Counted from the stretch's first letter, positions 9,192 to 18,341 are shown. The stretch: DNA of 23,326 nt from Cyanobacteria bacterium UBA8803 (GCA_003505715.1 DNXU01000402.1:10660-33985); one strand, 5' to 3'. The notes: generated by a model from the sequence alone, not told the origin. A program made the numbers and translations.

Positions 9192-9419
9192 CGATGTCCC
9201 ACACCTTATGATGCGGGCGACGACCTGTTTGCCCCCCGGATGAAGCGGCTGTCACTACGAGCTATTGCCGTGAACCGACGACGACAGACCCTGGCTGCCT
9301 CAACGCTTCAGCAATACGGCTCTCGATTCCGAGGTAGCCTGTGGAAGATCTTGAATGTATCTCTGCCTTCCAGGCTATTTCCCATGCCCTTGCCTCACAC
9401 CAGTCTGATTGGCTACTGA
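9192..9419 (+). pseudogene. Possible transposase remnant (IS66-like)
   Basis: This stretch is open for 75 codons, with a stop before and a TGA after and no good start. It includes LFAPRMKRLSLRAIAVNRRR, then QTLAASTLQQY and WKIL. The pattern of basic helix, RR, STxxxY and a hydrophobic tail recalls a segment of cyanobacterial IS66-type transposases, but the match is from memory and short. The rest of the gene is absent. It lies between repeat copy A and the start of the giant kinase gene. It could equally be chance open frame in GC-richer DNA. Confidence 0.3.
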
Positions 9420-9522
9420 GTTGAGCAATTACAAGTCAAGATATGAAGATCTACACAAGGAGCTTTATATTCTGGAGTTTGGCAAGCGATATACTTTGGG
9501 AAACGGATGACAGTCCTTCATC

Positions 9523-9529
9523 GGGGGAG
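9523..9529 (+). promoter_or_regulatory. Shine-Dalgarno that fixes the start of the multi-kinase gene
   Basis: GGGGGAG lies 6 bases before ATG 9536. The in-frame ATG at 9443, 31 codons earlier, has a weaker site and would add residues that do not resemble any kinase N-terminus. Confidence 0.7.
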
Positions 9530-9535
9530 CATTCA

Positions 9536-12500
9536 ATGATTACCCTGCCTGGAATTACTATCCACAGCAAAATCTATGAGAGCTTAGCTTCTTTGGTGTA
9601 TCGGGGTATCAGAGAGCAAGATAACTGTGCAGTGATTGCCAAAGTTCTCAAGCAGGATTATCCCTCTCCTCAGGAATTAACTCGCTATCGGCAGGAGTAT
9701 GAAATTACTCGTTTTCTCAACATTGAAGGCGTAGTCAAGGCATACAGCCAACAAGACTACCAGCGCACGCTGGTTCTTCTTTTGGAAGACTTTGGTGGAG
9801 AGTCTTTAGAATGCTGGATGCGGCAACAATTAGACTTCTGTCCCGTGCCGTTGTCGTTTTTTTTGAATATGGCGATCGCCACTACTGATACTCTAGGCAA
9901 AATCCATGCCGCTCATGTCATCCATAAAGACATTAATCCTGGCAACATTGTCTTTAATCCGAGGACTGGCGTTGTCAAAATCATTGATTTTGGCATTGCC
10001 ACTCGCTTCAGTCGCACCAATCCCACATTCAAAAGTCTCCATCTTCTAGAAGGAACCCCCGCCTATTTGTCGCCAGAGCAAACCGGGCGAATGAACCGGA
10101 TGCTCGACTATCGCACCGACTTTTATTCACTGGGTGCAACCTTCTACAAACTGTTGACGGGACAATTGCCGTTTCCCACCAGTGATCTCCTGGAACTAGT
10201 CCACTGTCACATTGCTACACCGCCGATTCCCCCGCATGAATTGAATGCCACGATTCCCCAACCTGTTTCAAACCTAATTTTGAAACTGATGGCAAAAAAT
10301 GCAGAGGATCGTTATCAAAGTGCCTGGGGCATCAAAGCGGATCTAGAGCGCTGTGCCCAACAACTGGCACAGATGGGTCAGATTAACACCCTATCGTTGG
10401 GACTGCAAGATGTTTCCGAGCAGTTCCGCATTCCTCAAAAACTGTATGGGCGAGAAGCGGAGATTGCAGCATTATGGGTAGCGTTTGACAGAGTGGCAGG
10501 GAGTAAGGCAGTCCGTGAAATGATGCTGGTCTCTGGTTATGCTGGCATCGGCAAAACAGCATTGGTACAGGAACTCTTTAAACCGATCACCGCAAAGCAC
10601 GGCTATTTTATCTGGGGTAAATTTGACCAATTCCGGCGCAATATTCCCTACAGCGCGATCGTCGATGCCCTGCAAAAATTGGTGCGGCAACTATTGGGTG
10701 AACCCAATGAACGGGTGGAAGTATGGCGATCGCGCCTGCTCACTGCTCTGGGCAGCAACGGACAAATCATCATTGATGTCATCCCCGAAGTTGAGTTAAT
10801 CATTGGCAAGCAGTCGCCTACCCCTGAAGTTGGAGCAACTGAGGCACAGAATCGCTTCAATCTCACGTTTCAAAGGTTTGTGCGGGCGTTTTGTGCAAAA
10901 GAGCATCCCCTGGTGATCTTCTTAGACGATCTACAGTGGATCGATTCTGCGACGTTGAAGTTAATCGAACTCATCTTACTTGATAAGCAAATCCAGTATC
11001 TGTTTTTGATCGGAGCTTACCGAGATAACGAACTGACTCCAACGCATCCGTTGGTCTTAACGCTAGAGAGCCTGCGAAACCAGGGAGCAGTATTCCAGGA
11101 AATCATCCTGACCCCCTTAACACTGGAACCGTTGAGTCAACTGATAGCTGAGACATTACATCACAATCCTGATATCGTTCGCTCCCTAGCCCAAGCTGTG
11201 TCACGTAAAACGGAGGGCAACCCTTTCTTTGTTGGTGAATTTTTGAAGCTGCTACATAGCGAAAACCTGTTGACCTTTGATGCCCAACAGTTGAGTTGGC
11301 AGTGGAACCTAGCAGAGATTGAAGCTCAAGATATCACCGATAATGTGGTGGAGTTACTGCTGCGTCAGTTGCAAAAATTGCCGGGAGCAACACAGCAAAC
11401 TCTCTGCATCGCGGCTTGTGTCGGGGCTGAATTTGATTTAGAGACGTTAGCCATCATTTGCGAAAAATCACCGAAAGCAATTTTCCAGGATCTACTAGCA
11501 GTAATACAAGCGGGATTAATTCAACCTTTGTCTGAATTGGACGAAGATTTGTTGGTTCAAGAGTATAAGTTTCTGCACGATCGCGTTCAGCAAGCGGCTT
11601 ATGCTTTGATTGATGAATCGCAGAAACAGGTTGTTCATCTCCAAATCGGTCGCAATTTGCTCGAAAAAACTTCACCAGAGCAACGATCCGATCGGCTGTT
11701 TGAAATCATCGATCATCTCAATCAAGGACTTAAGCTAGTCACTGCTCGATCAGAACGAACTGAAATTGCCAGATTGAACTTAATGGCAGGTCAGAAAGCA
11801 AAGGCAGCAACGGCTTATGAAGCAGCGCTTCAGTATTTCAATACAGGGCTTAAACTGCTTGATGGGGAAAGTTGGCAGCGTGAGTATGACCTAACTTTGG
11901 TGTTGCATTCAAAGGCAGCAGAGGCAGCCTACCTCAGCGGTCACTTTGACGAAATGGAGCGGCTTGCAGAAGCAGTGCTTAACTGTGCGAAGACGATGCT
12001 CGATACCGTGAAAGTTTACGATAGCAGGATTCAAGCATGGCTGTCGCGGGGAGACCCTAAAGAAGCCCTGAAAACTGGCTTGGAAGTGCTGCAACGCTTG
12101 GGAATTCGTTTAGTGGAAGCTCCAAGTCAGTTAGATGTTCAAGCAGGATTAGAGGAAACCGCTTCACGATTGGCTGGGCGGGAAATCGAAGATTTGATTG
12201 ATTTGCCAGAGATGACTGAACCTGTGTCACTGGCAGCAGTCTACATTTTAGTAGGCATATATACTCCCGCTTTTATTTCGACACCCGCTCTGATGGTGCT
12301 GATTATATGCAAGATAGTGAATTTATCGATCGCCCATGGAAACGCGATCTGGTCGCTGCTTGGTTATGTTGGCTATGGCATGATCCTATGTGGCGTTGAA
12401 CAAGACTTTGAACTGGGCTATCGATTTGGCAAATTATCCTTAAATTTAGCGAAACAATCAAATAACAAGAGAGGTAATTGCAAAGCATTGATGATGGTGA

Positions 12501-15500
12501 GTTTCCATATCATTCTCTGGAAAGACCATCTTAAAGAAACGTTCCCTGGCTTTGCTGAAGCTTGGCAAAGCGGTATAGAAAGTGGAGAGTTTGAATTTGC
12601 GGGTTATTCTGCAATTGGCCTATGTTATTACCCCTTTTATGCAGGACAAGAACTGACAGAACTGGAACAACAAACCGCGATTTATCGGAAAGCCACCCAT
12701 CAAATTAGACGAGAGACTCCTGCCACCTGGCTGGTAATGTTGCAACAAACGATCCTGAACCTGCGAGGTCAATCTGAAACCCCAAGTCGCTTAGTGGGTG
12801 GTCTCTACGACGAAGAGCAAGCACTGTCATGGACGATCGCGGCAAAGGATGGAACTGGCCTTCACTTCTTTTACTTAAATAAGCTGATTTTATGCTACCT
12901 GTTCGGAGAGTATGAGCAAGCTGCAAAAACGGCTACTTTGGTAGAACCGTATTTAAACACAGCCACAGGATTAATGTCTGTTGCTGTATTTCGTTTCTAT
13001 GACTCCCTAATCGTTCTGAGCGTGTTGGCAAATGCTGCAAACTCTGAAAAAGCATCCTGGTTGAATCGCGTTAATGCCAATCAGGAGAAGATGCAGAAAT
13101 GGGCATACCACGCCCCCATGAATTTTTTGCATAAATACCATTTAATCGAGGCAGAGAAAGCGCGAGCTTTAGGGCAATTTCTTGAGGCTGAAGAGTTTTA
13201 TGAACGGGCGATCGCAGGTGCTGCTGAAAATGAGTATATCCAGGAAGAAGCATTAGCTTATGAATTAGCGGCTAAACACTATCTAGCGCGAGGTCGAGAA
13301 AAAATTGCTCAAACCTACATGAAAGAGGCGCACTATTGCTACGATCGCTGGGGCGCAACCGCTAAAGTCAAAGACTTAGAAACTCGCTATCCACAATTCT
13401 TTCCTCAGTCGTCTAGAGCTGCTTCCACATCAATTCCTATTACTGCTGAAACTATCACTAATCCCTTCCATACCGCTTTCGATTTAGCAGCAGTGATGAA
13501 AGCTTCACAGGCGATTTCTCGTGAAATTGAACTGAAGCAATTGCTGCGATCACTGATGCAAATTGTAATCGAGAATGCTGGCGCACAAACCGGATATCTA
13601 ATTTTAGAAAACTTAGGAGAATGGTCGATTGAAGCGGTTTGTGAACTCAATACCGACGAGAATGCTTGTGCGACTCAGGTGTTACAGTCTATTCCAATTG
13701 CCGATCAATTGCCAGAATCAATCATTCAATATGTGATTCGGACTCTGAAGCCTGTCACCTTAAATGATGCGACTCGTGAAGGTGCTTTTATTAATGAGCC
13801 ATACATTCAACAGAACCAGCCTCAATCTGTTTTCTGTTTGCCGCTGCTGAATCAAGCCAAGCTGGTCGGTGTAGTGTATTTAGAAAATCGGTTGGCAACT
13901 GGAGTATTTACACCAGAGCGATCGCAGGTCTTGCAGCTATTATCGACTCAAGCAGCGATCGCCATCGAAAATGCCAACCTTTACTCAGAACTACGGACTA
14001 AGGAAAGCAAGATCACCCAGTTCCTTGAAGCGATTCCGGTGGGAATTGCGATCGTGGATGCGACGGGTTGCCCTTACTATGCCAACCAATGCGGCAATCA
14101 ACTTCTGGGCAAAGAAACTGATACTTCCATAGCACCGGAGCAGATCTCAGAGGCTTATCAGCTTTATGTAGCGGGAACGGATCAAATCTATCCAGCGGAG
14201 AGCTTGCCTATTGTGCGGGCATTAAGGGGCGAACGCATTAGGATTGAAGATATAGAAATTCGTCGAGATCATGTCACAATTCTAATTGAGGCACGGGGAA
14301 CACCAGTTTTCGATCAACAGGGCAATATCACTTATGCGATCGCTACCTTTCAGGACATTACAGAGCGCAAACAAGCCGAGAAACTCCTAGCCGACTACAA
14401 CTGCACTTTAGAGAAACAGGTCGCAGAACGAACTGCTGCGTTACAACGCAGTGAAGCCAAGTTCCGAGCTATCTTTGAAAACTCGCAGATCGGCATCTTC
14501 CGAGTCCGCATCTCGGATGGATTAATTCTCGATGCCAATCAACGCTTTGCCAATCTGTATGGCTTTGACTCACCAGAGGCGATGATTGGGCTTGAAAGCA
14601 CCACAAGCTACTATGTAAATCCCAGCGAGCGCCAACAGTTCCTTGAGTTGCTGAAGCGTGATAAGGAAGTGCGAAGCTATGAAGTCCAGATGCGAAAACG
14701 AGATGGGACAGTCTTCTGGGGACTTTTCTCTTCCTATCTGAATGCAGCTAATGGATACGTCGAAGGCGTGATTGCGGATATTAGCGATCGCAAGCAAGCA
14801 GAAGCCGCTCTACAAACGAGTGAAGAACGACTACGCTTAGCATTAACCGCTTCAAATCAAGGACTTTACGATCTCAATATCAAAACTGAAGAAGTCGTGA
14901 TTAACCCAGAATATGCTTTGATGCTGGGCTACGATCCAGCAACATTTCACGTGACCAAATCTACGTGGATTGAGAGTTTGCATCCTGACGATAGAGAATC
15001 AGTGCTTGCAGTTTACCATGCTTGTATTACTGGAGAAGTCCCCAGCTATCAGGCAGAGTATCGCCATCGTACCCAGGATGGTCAGTGGAAATGGATTCTT
15101 GCTGTCGGCAAAATTGTTACCTGGAATGAATTCGGTGAACCCATCCGAGCGTTGGGAGTTGTTACGGATATCGACGATCGCAAACGGGCTGAAGCAGCCT
15201 CGATTTTAGAAGAACGTAACCGCATGGCACGCGAAATTCACGACACACTCGCTCAGGCGTTTACAGGCATTCTGGCTCAGGTAGGCGCTGCAAAACAGGT
15301 GCTAACAGATGATTTAGAAGCAACTGAGGCACATCTAGACCTGATCAAAGAATTGGCACGAACTGGACTGACTGAAGCGCGGCGATCGGTTGTCGCGCTC
15401 CGTCCTCAGCTTTTGGAGGAAGGCAGTTTACAGAGCGCTCTCCATCGTCTCGTTGCTCAAACCAGAGCGGCTGCAAACGATACCACTTTGTATTATGAGG

Positions 15501-15814
15501 TCAAGGGGACAGCGTATGCTCTATCAACTGAAGTCGAGAGTAACCTGCTGCGGATGGGGCAGGAAGCCTTAACCAATGCGATTAAACATGCCAATGCTGA
15601 CGAAATTCGAGTCGAGCTAAGATACGATCGCGAACAGGTTTGCTTACGTGTGAAAGATAATGGGCAGGGCTTTGGAGTCGGGAATATTCCAGCCTCTGAG
15701 GGTTTTGGCTTACTCGGCATGAGCGAACGGGCAGAGCGCATCGGCGCACAACTCACGATTAGAAGTCAACCTGGACAAGGAACGGAGATTATTGTCACCG
15801 TCAATTGGAAGTAG
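9536..15814 (+). CDS. Giant hybrid Ser/Thr and histidine sensor kinase (STK-AAA-TPR-GAF-PAS3-HisKA_3)
   Basis: The 2092-residue product is a cyanobacterial 'multi-sensor multi-kinase'. Domains by residue: Ser/Thr kinase (about 5-270; ATP-binding K36, catalytic HKDINPGN from 130, DFG from 151, SPEQTGRMNR activation segment); PknB/MalT-like AAA ATPase (about 300-640; Walker A GYAGIGKT 334-341, Walker B VIFLDD ending D464-D465); long helical TPR-like region (about 680-1290); GAF (about 1320-1485); three PAS domains (about 1490-1620, 1640-1755, 1765-1885), the first followed by a short coiled coil; HisKA_3 dimerisation domain with phospho-acceptor H1902 in REIHDTLAQAFTG; and HATPase_c (about 2000-2090; NAIKHA, DNGQGFG, GLLGMSERA). 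No membrane segment is obvious, so it is probably cytosolic. Both kinase sites keep their key residues. It likely phosphorylates the response regulator encoded 7 bases downstream. The pair is bracketed by inverted repeats A and B. Confidence 0.93.
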   Translation: MITLPGITIHSKIYESLASLVYRGIREQDNCAVIAKVLKQDYPSPQELTRYRQEYEITRFLNIEGVVKAYSQQDYQRTLVLLLEDFGGESLECWMRQQLDFCPVPLSFFLNMAIATTDTLGKIHAAHVIHKDINPGNIVFNPRTGVVKIIDFGIATRFSRTNPTFKSLHLLEGTPAYLSPEQTGRMNRMLDYRTDFYSLGATFYKLLTGQLPFPTSDLLELVHCHIATPPIPPHELNATIPQPVSNLILKLMAKNAEDRYQSAWGIKADLERCAQQLAQMGQINTLSLGLQDVSEQFRIPQKLYGREAEIAALWVAFDRVAGSKAVREMMLVSGYAGIGKTALVQELFKPITAKHGYFIWGKFDQFRRNIPYSAIVDALQKLVRQLLGEPNERVEVWRSRLLTALGSNGQIIIDVIPEVELIIGKQSPTPEVGATEAQNRFNLTFQRFVRAFCAKEHPLVIFLDDLQWIDSATLKLIELILLDKQIQYLFLIGAYRDNELTPTHPLVLTLESLRNQGAVFQEIILTPLTLEPLSQLIAETLHHNPDIVRSLAQAVSRKTEGNPFFVGEFLKLLHSENLLTFDAQQLSWQWNLAEIEAQDITDNVVELLLRQLQKLPGATQQTLCIAACVGAEFDLETLAIICEKSPKAIFQDLLAVIQAGLIQPLSELDEDLLVQEYKFLHDRVQQAAYALIDESQKQVVHLQIGRNLLEKTSPEQRSDRLFEIIDHLNQGLKLVTARSERTEIARLNLMAGQKAKAATAYEAALQYFNTGLKLLDGESWQREYDLTLVLHSKAAEAAYLSGHFDEMERLAEAVLNCAKTMLDTVKVYDSRIQAWLSRGDPKEALKTGLEVLQRLGIRLVEAPSQLDVQAGLEETASRLAGREIEDLIDLPEMTEPVSLAAVYILVGIYTPAFISTPALMVLIICKIVNLSIAHGNAIWSLLGYVGYGMILCGVEQDFELGYRFGKLSLNLAKQSNNKRGNCKALMMVSFHIILWKDHLKETFPGFAEAWQSGIESGEFEFAGYSAIGLCYYPFYAGQELTELEQQTAIYRKATHQIRRETPATWLVMLQQTILNLRGQSETPSRLVGGLYDEEQALSWTIAAKDGTGLHFFYLNKLILCYLFGEYEQAAKTATLVEPYLNTATGLMSVAVFRFYDSLIVLSVLANAANSEKASWLNRVNANQEKMQKWAYHAPMNFLHKYHLIEAEKARALGQFLEAEEFYERAIAGAAENEYIQEEALAYELAAKHYLARGREKIAQTYMKEAHYCYDRWGATAKVKDLETRYPQFFPQSSRAASTSIPITAETITNPFHTAFDLAAVMKASQAISREIELKQLLRSLMQIVIENAGAQTGYLILENLGEWSIEAVCELNTDENACATQVLQSIPIADQLPESIIQYVIRTLKPVTLNDATREGAFINEPYIQQNQPQSVFCLPLLNQAKLVGVVYLENRLATGVFTPERSQVLQLLSTQAAIAIENANLYSELRTKESKITQFLEAIPVGIAIVDATGCPYYANQCGNQLLGKETDTSIAPEQISEAYQLYVAGTDQIYPAESLPIVRALRGERIRIEDIEIRRDHVTILIEARGTPVFDQQGNITYAIATFQDITERKQAEKLLADYNCTLEKQVAERTAALQRSEAKFRAIFENSQIGIFRVRISDGLILDANQRFANLYGFDSPEAMIGLESTTSYYVNPSERQQFLELLKRDKEVRSYEVQMRKRDGTVFWGLFSSYLNAANGYVEGVIADISDRKQAEAALQTSEERLRLALTASNQGLYDLNIKTEEVVINPEYALMLGYDPATFHVTKSTWIESLHPDDRESVLAVYHACITGEVPSYQAEYRHRTQDGQWKWILAVGKIVTWNEFGEPIRALGVVTDIDDRKRAEAASILEERNRMAREIHDTLAQAFTGILAQVGAAKQVLTDDLEATEAHLDLIKELARTGLTEARRSVVALRPQLLEEGSLQSALHRLVAQTRAAANDTTLYYEVKGTAYALSTEVESNLLRMGQEALTNAIKHANADEIRVELRYDREQVCLRVKDNGQGFGVGNIPASEGFGLLGMSERAERIGAQLTIRSQPGQGTEIIVTVNWK

Positions 15815-15821
15815 TATCACG

Positions 15822-16451
15822 ATGAGCCAAGCCACAACCATTCGGGTTCTGATTGCGGACGATCACGCCATTTTTCGGCAAGGATTAGCCACGATTATTG
15901 ACCGTGATCCAGAGATGCAGGTGATTGCCCAAGCCGAAAATGGGGAACAAGCGATCGCACTATTTGGGGAACATCAACCGGATGTTACACTCATGGATTT
16001 GCGAATGCCGGAAGTGGAAGGAGTTACTGCCATCGGCGTAATTTGTGCTGCTGCTAAATCGGCTCGGATTATTGTCCTGACCACGTATGACAGTGACGAA
16101 GATATTTATCGAGGATTGCAGGCAGGCGCAAAAGGATACCTGTTGAAAGAAACTGAACCTGACGAGCTTCTAAACGCCATTCGTACCGTTCATCGGGGGC
16201 AGAAGTACATTCCGCCCGATGTGGGAGCAAAGTTGGTACAGCGCCTCAGCAATCCAGAACTGAGTGAACGAGAACTGGCGGTACTCCGTTCACTAGCACA
16301 GGGGATGAGTAATGCCGATATTGCGACTGCTTTGAGTATCGGTGAAGGCACGGTCAAATCTCATGTCAATCGAATTTTGAATAAGTTAGATGTTAGCGAT
16401 CGCACTCAAGCTGTGATTGTTGCTGTTAAACGCGGCATTGTGAATTTGTAG
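15822..16451 (+). CDS. NarL/LuxR-family DNA-binding response regulator
   Basis: The 209-residue product has a receiver domain (about 7-125) and a C-terminal LuxR-type helix-turn-helix (about 143-205). Receiver residues are intact: acidic pair D13-D14, phospho-acceptor D59 in VTLMDLRMPE, and the conserved Lys in GAKGYLLKE. The output domain shows LSERELAVLRSLAQG, NADIATAL and GTVKSHVNRILNKL. The ATG at 15822 is chosen; a TTG 30 bases earlier lies inside the kinase gene and would add unnatural residues. The ATG follows the kinase stop by 7 bases, so the two are surely one operon and a cognate pair, since HisKA_3 kinases normally partner NarL-type regulators. The 148-bp repeat copy B starts immediately after the stop codon; its palindrome is a candidate target site (inference). 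Confidence 0.95.
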   Translation: MSQATTIRVLIADDHAIFRQGLATIIDRDPEMQVIAQAENGEQAIALFGEHQPDVTLMDLRMPEVEGVTAIGVICAAAKSARIIVLTTYDSDEDIYRGLQAGAKGYLLKETEPDELLNAIRTVHRGQKYIPPDVGAKLVQRLSNPELSERELAVLRSLAQGMSNADIATALSIGEGTVKSHVNRILNKLDVSDRTQAVIVAVKRGIVNL

Positions 16452-16452
16452 G

Positions 16453-16600
16453 GTGTACTTTCGATCGAATTCGGATTCTAACTTAAGTTATAACCAGCCT
16501 TCTACTCCGCGATGGAATGGTTACTCTATCAATTTGTACTGTAAAAGTTTTAACTGGCTATAGACGACGGCTTAAAAGCGATCTCCTATATTGAATTTAT
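16453..16600 (+). repeat. Dispersed ~150-bp repeat, copy B (direct)
   Basis: Starting 1-2 bases after the response-regulator stop codon, the sequence runs TGTACTTTCGATCGAATTCG, CCTTCTACTCCGCGATGG, CTATAGACGACGGCTT and TATTGAATTT. It aligns with the reverse complement of copy A and with copy C. It contains TAACTTAAGTTA (16479-16490) and TTCGATCGAA. It is the mirror partner of copy A, with the GTACTTTCGATC end facing inward toward the kinase operon. Confidence 0.9.
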
Positions 16601-16663
16601 TCTGAAAGAAGCTGAGTACTAGAACTGCCTACACTTCAGATAGCTAGAGATAGCTAGGAAAAA
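16601..16663 (+). promoter_or_regulatory. Shared leader repeat E, copy 1
   Basis: TCTGAAAGAA, then ACTAGAACTGCCTACACTTC, then AGATAGCTAG twice in tandem, then GGAAAAA. It closely matches 21862-21914, where the 10-mer occurs once. In both places a gene start follows within 15-45 bases (isochorismatase remnant here, ridA there). It abuts repeat copy B exactly, so B was joined onto an older upstream region. It is probably a promoter or operator region; the regulator is unknown. Confidence 0.6.
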
Positions 16664-16703
16664 ATGACATTGACTGAATTTGAATCAAAAAGGAGACAAA
16701 CCC

Positions 16704-16868
16704 ATGAGCAACACCATCGACACCATGATCGATCCCAACGACGCCGTGCTGCTGCTGATTGATCATCAGAGCGGACTCTTCCAACTTGTGCGTGACATCG
16801 AACTCTCAGTCCTCCGCTCAAATGTCACGGCACTCGCCAAGATTTCCCGCCACAACCAAGATGGTTGA
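16704..16868 (+). pseudogene. Truncated isochorismatase-family (YcaC-like) hydrolase
   Basis: The ATG at 16704 has a good AGGAGA site 7 bases upstream and starts [20 protein letters not shown], then [15 protein letters not shown], ending [18 protein letters not shown]. This is the N-terminus of cysteine-hydrolase/isochorismatase family proteins: [10 protein letters not shown] includes the first catalytic Asp, and complete relatives have about 190-220 residues. Homology ends after about 48 codons and a TGA follows at 16866-16868. The Lys and Cys of the catalytic triad are absent, so the product cannot be an active enzyme. The break coincides with the 3' end of an IS630-like transposase gene in another frame, which suggests insertion followed by deletion. 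Confidence 0.8.
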
Positions 16869-16956
16869 TACTCTTATTGCTACTGCACTTGATTTAGTCA
16901 ATCCTCAGCATTTACGACACTGGTTTACAAGCTGCTGCTACTGTACTTCGTACTGA
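16848..16956 (+). mobile_element. 3' end of an IS630-like transposase gene
   Basis: In the frame ending TGA at 16954-16956 the codons read [14 protein letters not shown], then NPQHLRHWFTSCCYCTSY. The ending (D-V-----LR-WF--CCYC-S) is the characteristic C-terminus of one IS630/Tc1-mariner transposase group in cyanobacteria. Only about 35 codons remain. The left boundary is approximate, at the point where the isochorismatase sequence stops. The element has lost everything else, and its far end, if any, lies in the 16 bases before the next gene. Confidence 0.55.
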
Positions 16957-16972
16957 AACACACAAAGCTATC

Positions 16973-18325
16973 ATGAACAAGCTTGTTGAAAAGATTGCCC
17001 TGAACCTCGATAGTACAGGCAACTTTAAATTAGGAATTGGTCAAGCTTATCAGGCAATCTTTAATAATGCTAATGATGCCATTTTTATCTGTGATATTAG
17101 CACTTTGGAATTTCTCGACATTAACCAGCAAGCCTGCAACTTGTATGGTTATACACGAGAAGAAATGCTCCAGTTGAGCATCAATGATTTGGCTTCAGGA
17201 GAGCCGCCCTACACTCAAATTGAAGCCATACAAAGGATTGAAAAAACTGTAACAACAGGAGAACCTCAGAATTTTGAATGGTTATTCAAGCGTAAGACAG
17301 GTCAGCTATTCTGGGGTGAGATTAACATCAAATCTACGGTTATCGGCAATCGAAACTGCTTATTAGTAACGGTACGAGATATTAATCAACGCAAGCAGAT
17401 TGAAGAAGCCTTACGGCAATCCGAAGCCCAATTCCGACAACAAGCTCAACAACTTCAGCAAGCTAATAAAGAACTTAAGCAGGCTCAATCTAAACTGATT
17501 CAAGCTGAAAAAATGTCTTCTTTGGCGCAACTAATAGCCGGGATTGCTCACGAAATCAATAATCCCCTCAGCTTCATTCACTGTAATTTGAGCCTTACCC
17601 GTCAATACATCCAGAATTTATTTGACTTACTTAAAGTCTATGAACAGCATTTACCAAGTTCAGTACTAGAAATTGAAACTGAAATAGAAGCAGTTGACCT
17701 TGATTTCCTAAGCGAAGACTTTCCTAAACTCTTAGATTCAATGCAACGAGGAACAGAGCGCATCGTTCAAATCGTCAACAGTTTGCAAAACTTCTCTCCC
17801 CTTAGTCAACTGCCAAAGGAACCTGTCAATGTGCATGAATGCTTGGATAATACCCTACTGCTATTGCAGCATCGACTGATGCCTAAAAATGAGGAATGGG
17901 CAATTCAAGTTAGTAAGGAATATGGTAATTTACCCCTAGTAAAGTGTTGTGCTAACTCACTTATTCAGGTATTTAAACATATTCTTAACAATGCAATTGA
18001 TGTTTTAGAAAATTCAGGGGATAGGGATTTGAGTTCAGTAGATAGTGGAAAAACAACTGATACTCCCCAAATTGAGATTTGCACTAAAACAGTTAATCAA
18101 AATTGGGTGCAGATTCGGATTGCTGATAATGGTTCTGGTATCTGCGATTCTCTAAAAGAACGGCTGTTTGACCCTTTTTTTACAACTAAACCTGTCGGGC
18201 AAGGAACAGGGTTAGGATTGTCAGTCAGTTATCAAATTATTGTTGAAAAACATGGTGGTCAATTGCAATGTAACTCTGTACTAGGGCAAGGAGCAGAATT
18301 CTTGATTTCGCTTCCGATCCGGTAG
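16973..18325 (+). CDS. PAS domain sensor histidine kinase
   Basis: The 450-residue product has one PAS domain (about 25-140; YQAIFNNANDAIFICD, typical LYGYTREEM), a coiled coil rich in Gln (about 140-180), a HisKA domain with H193 in IAGIAHEINNPLSF, and HATPase_c with N339-N340 in HILNNAIDVLE, DNGSGI, DPFFTTKPVG and GTGLGLS. All boxes for autokinase activity are present. No membrane segment or receiver is seen, so it is a soluble orphan kinase; its partner regulator is not adjacent. The first 23 residues do not look like part of a domain, and the frame is open for 17 codons upstream into the IS630-like remnant. There is no Shine-Dalgarno, so the original start and promoter may have been lost. 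It appears more AT-rich than the neighbouring genes. Confidence 0.9.
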   Translation: MNKLVEKIALNLDSTGNFKLGIGQAYQAIFNNANDAIFICDISTLEFLDINQQACNLYGYTREEMLQLSINDLASGEPPYTQIEAIQRIEKTVTTGEPQNFEWLFKRKTGQLFWGEINIKSTVIGNRNCLLVTVRDINQRKQIEEALRQSEAQFRQQAQQLQQANKELKQAQSKLIQAEKMSSLAQLIAGIAHEINNPLSFIHCNLSLTRQYIQNLFDLLKVYEQHLPSSVLEIETEIEAVDLDFLSEDFPKLLDSMQRGTERIVQIVNSLQNFSPLSQLPKEPVNVHECLDNTLLLLQHRLMPKNEEWAIQVSKEYGNLPLVKCCANSLIQVFKHILNNAIDVLENSGDRDLSSVDSGKTTDTPQIEICTKTVNQNWVQIRIADNGSGICDSLKERLFDPFFTTKPVGQGTGLGLSVSYQIIVEKHGGQLQCNSVLGQGAEFLISLPIR

Positions 18326-18341
18326 TATACATATACATCTC

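Noticed and set aside
9443..9535. N-terminal extension of the multi-kinase from ATG 9443
   Set aside because: The 31 extra residues look like no kinase N-terminus, and a much better ribosome site (GGGGGAG) precedes ATG 9536, where the family sequence begins.
10472..15756. Many 60-90 aa open frames on both strands within the kinase gene
   Set aside because: All are shadows of one long, well-supported gene.
15792..15821. TTG start for the response regulator inside the kinase gene
   Set aside because: The added residues translate kinase DNA out of frame; receivers of this family start close to MSQATTIRVLIADDH at ATG 15822.
8984..16600. Calling the A/B-bounded segment a proven transposon
   Set aside because: No transposase of its own, no visible target-site duplication and differing repeat ends; only the geometry supports it.
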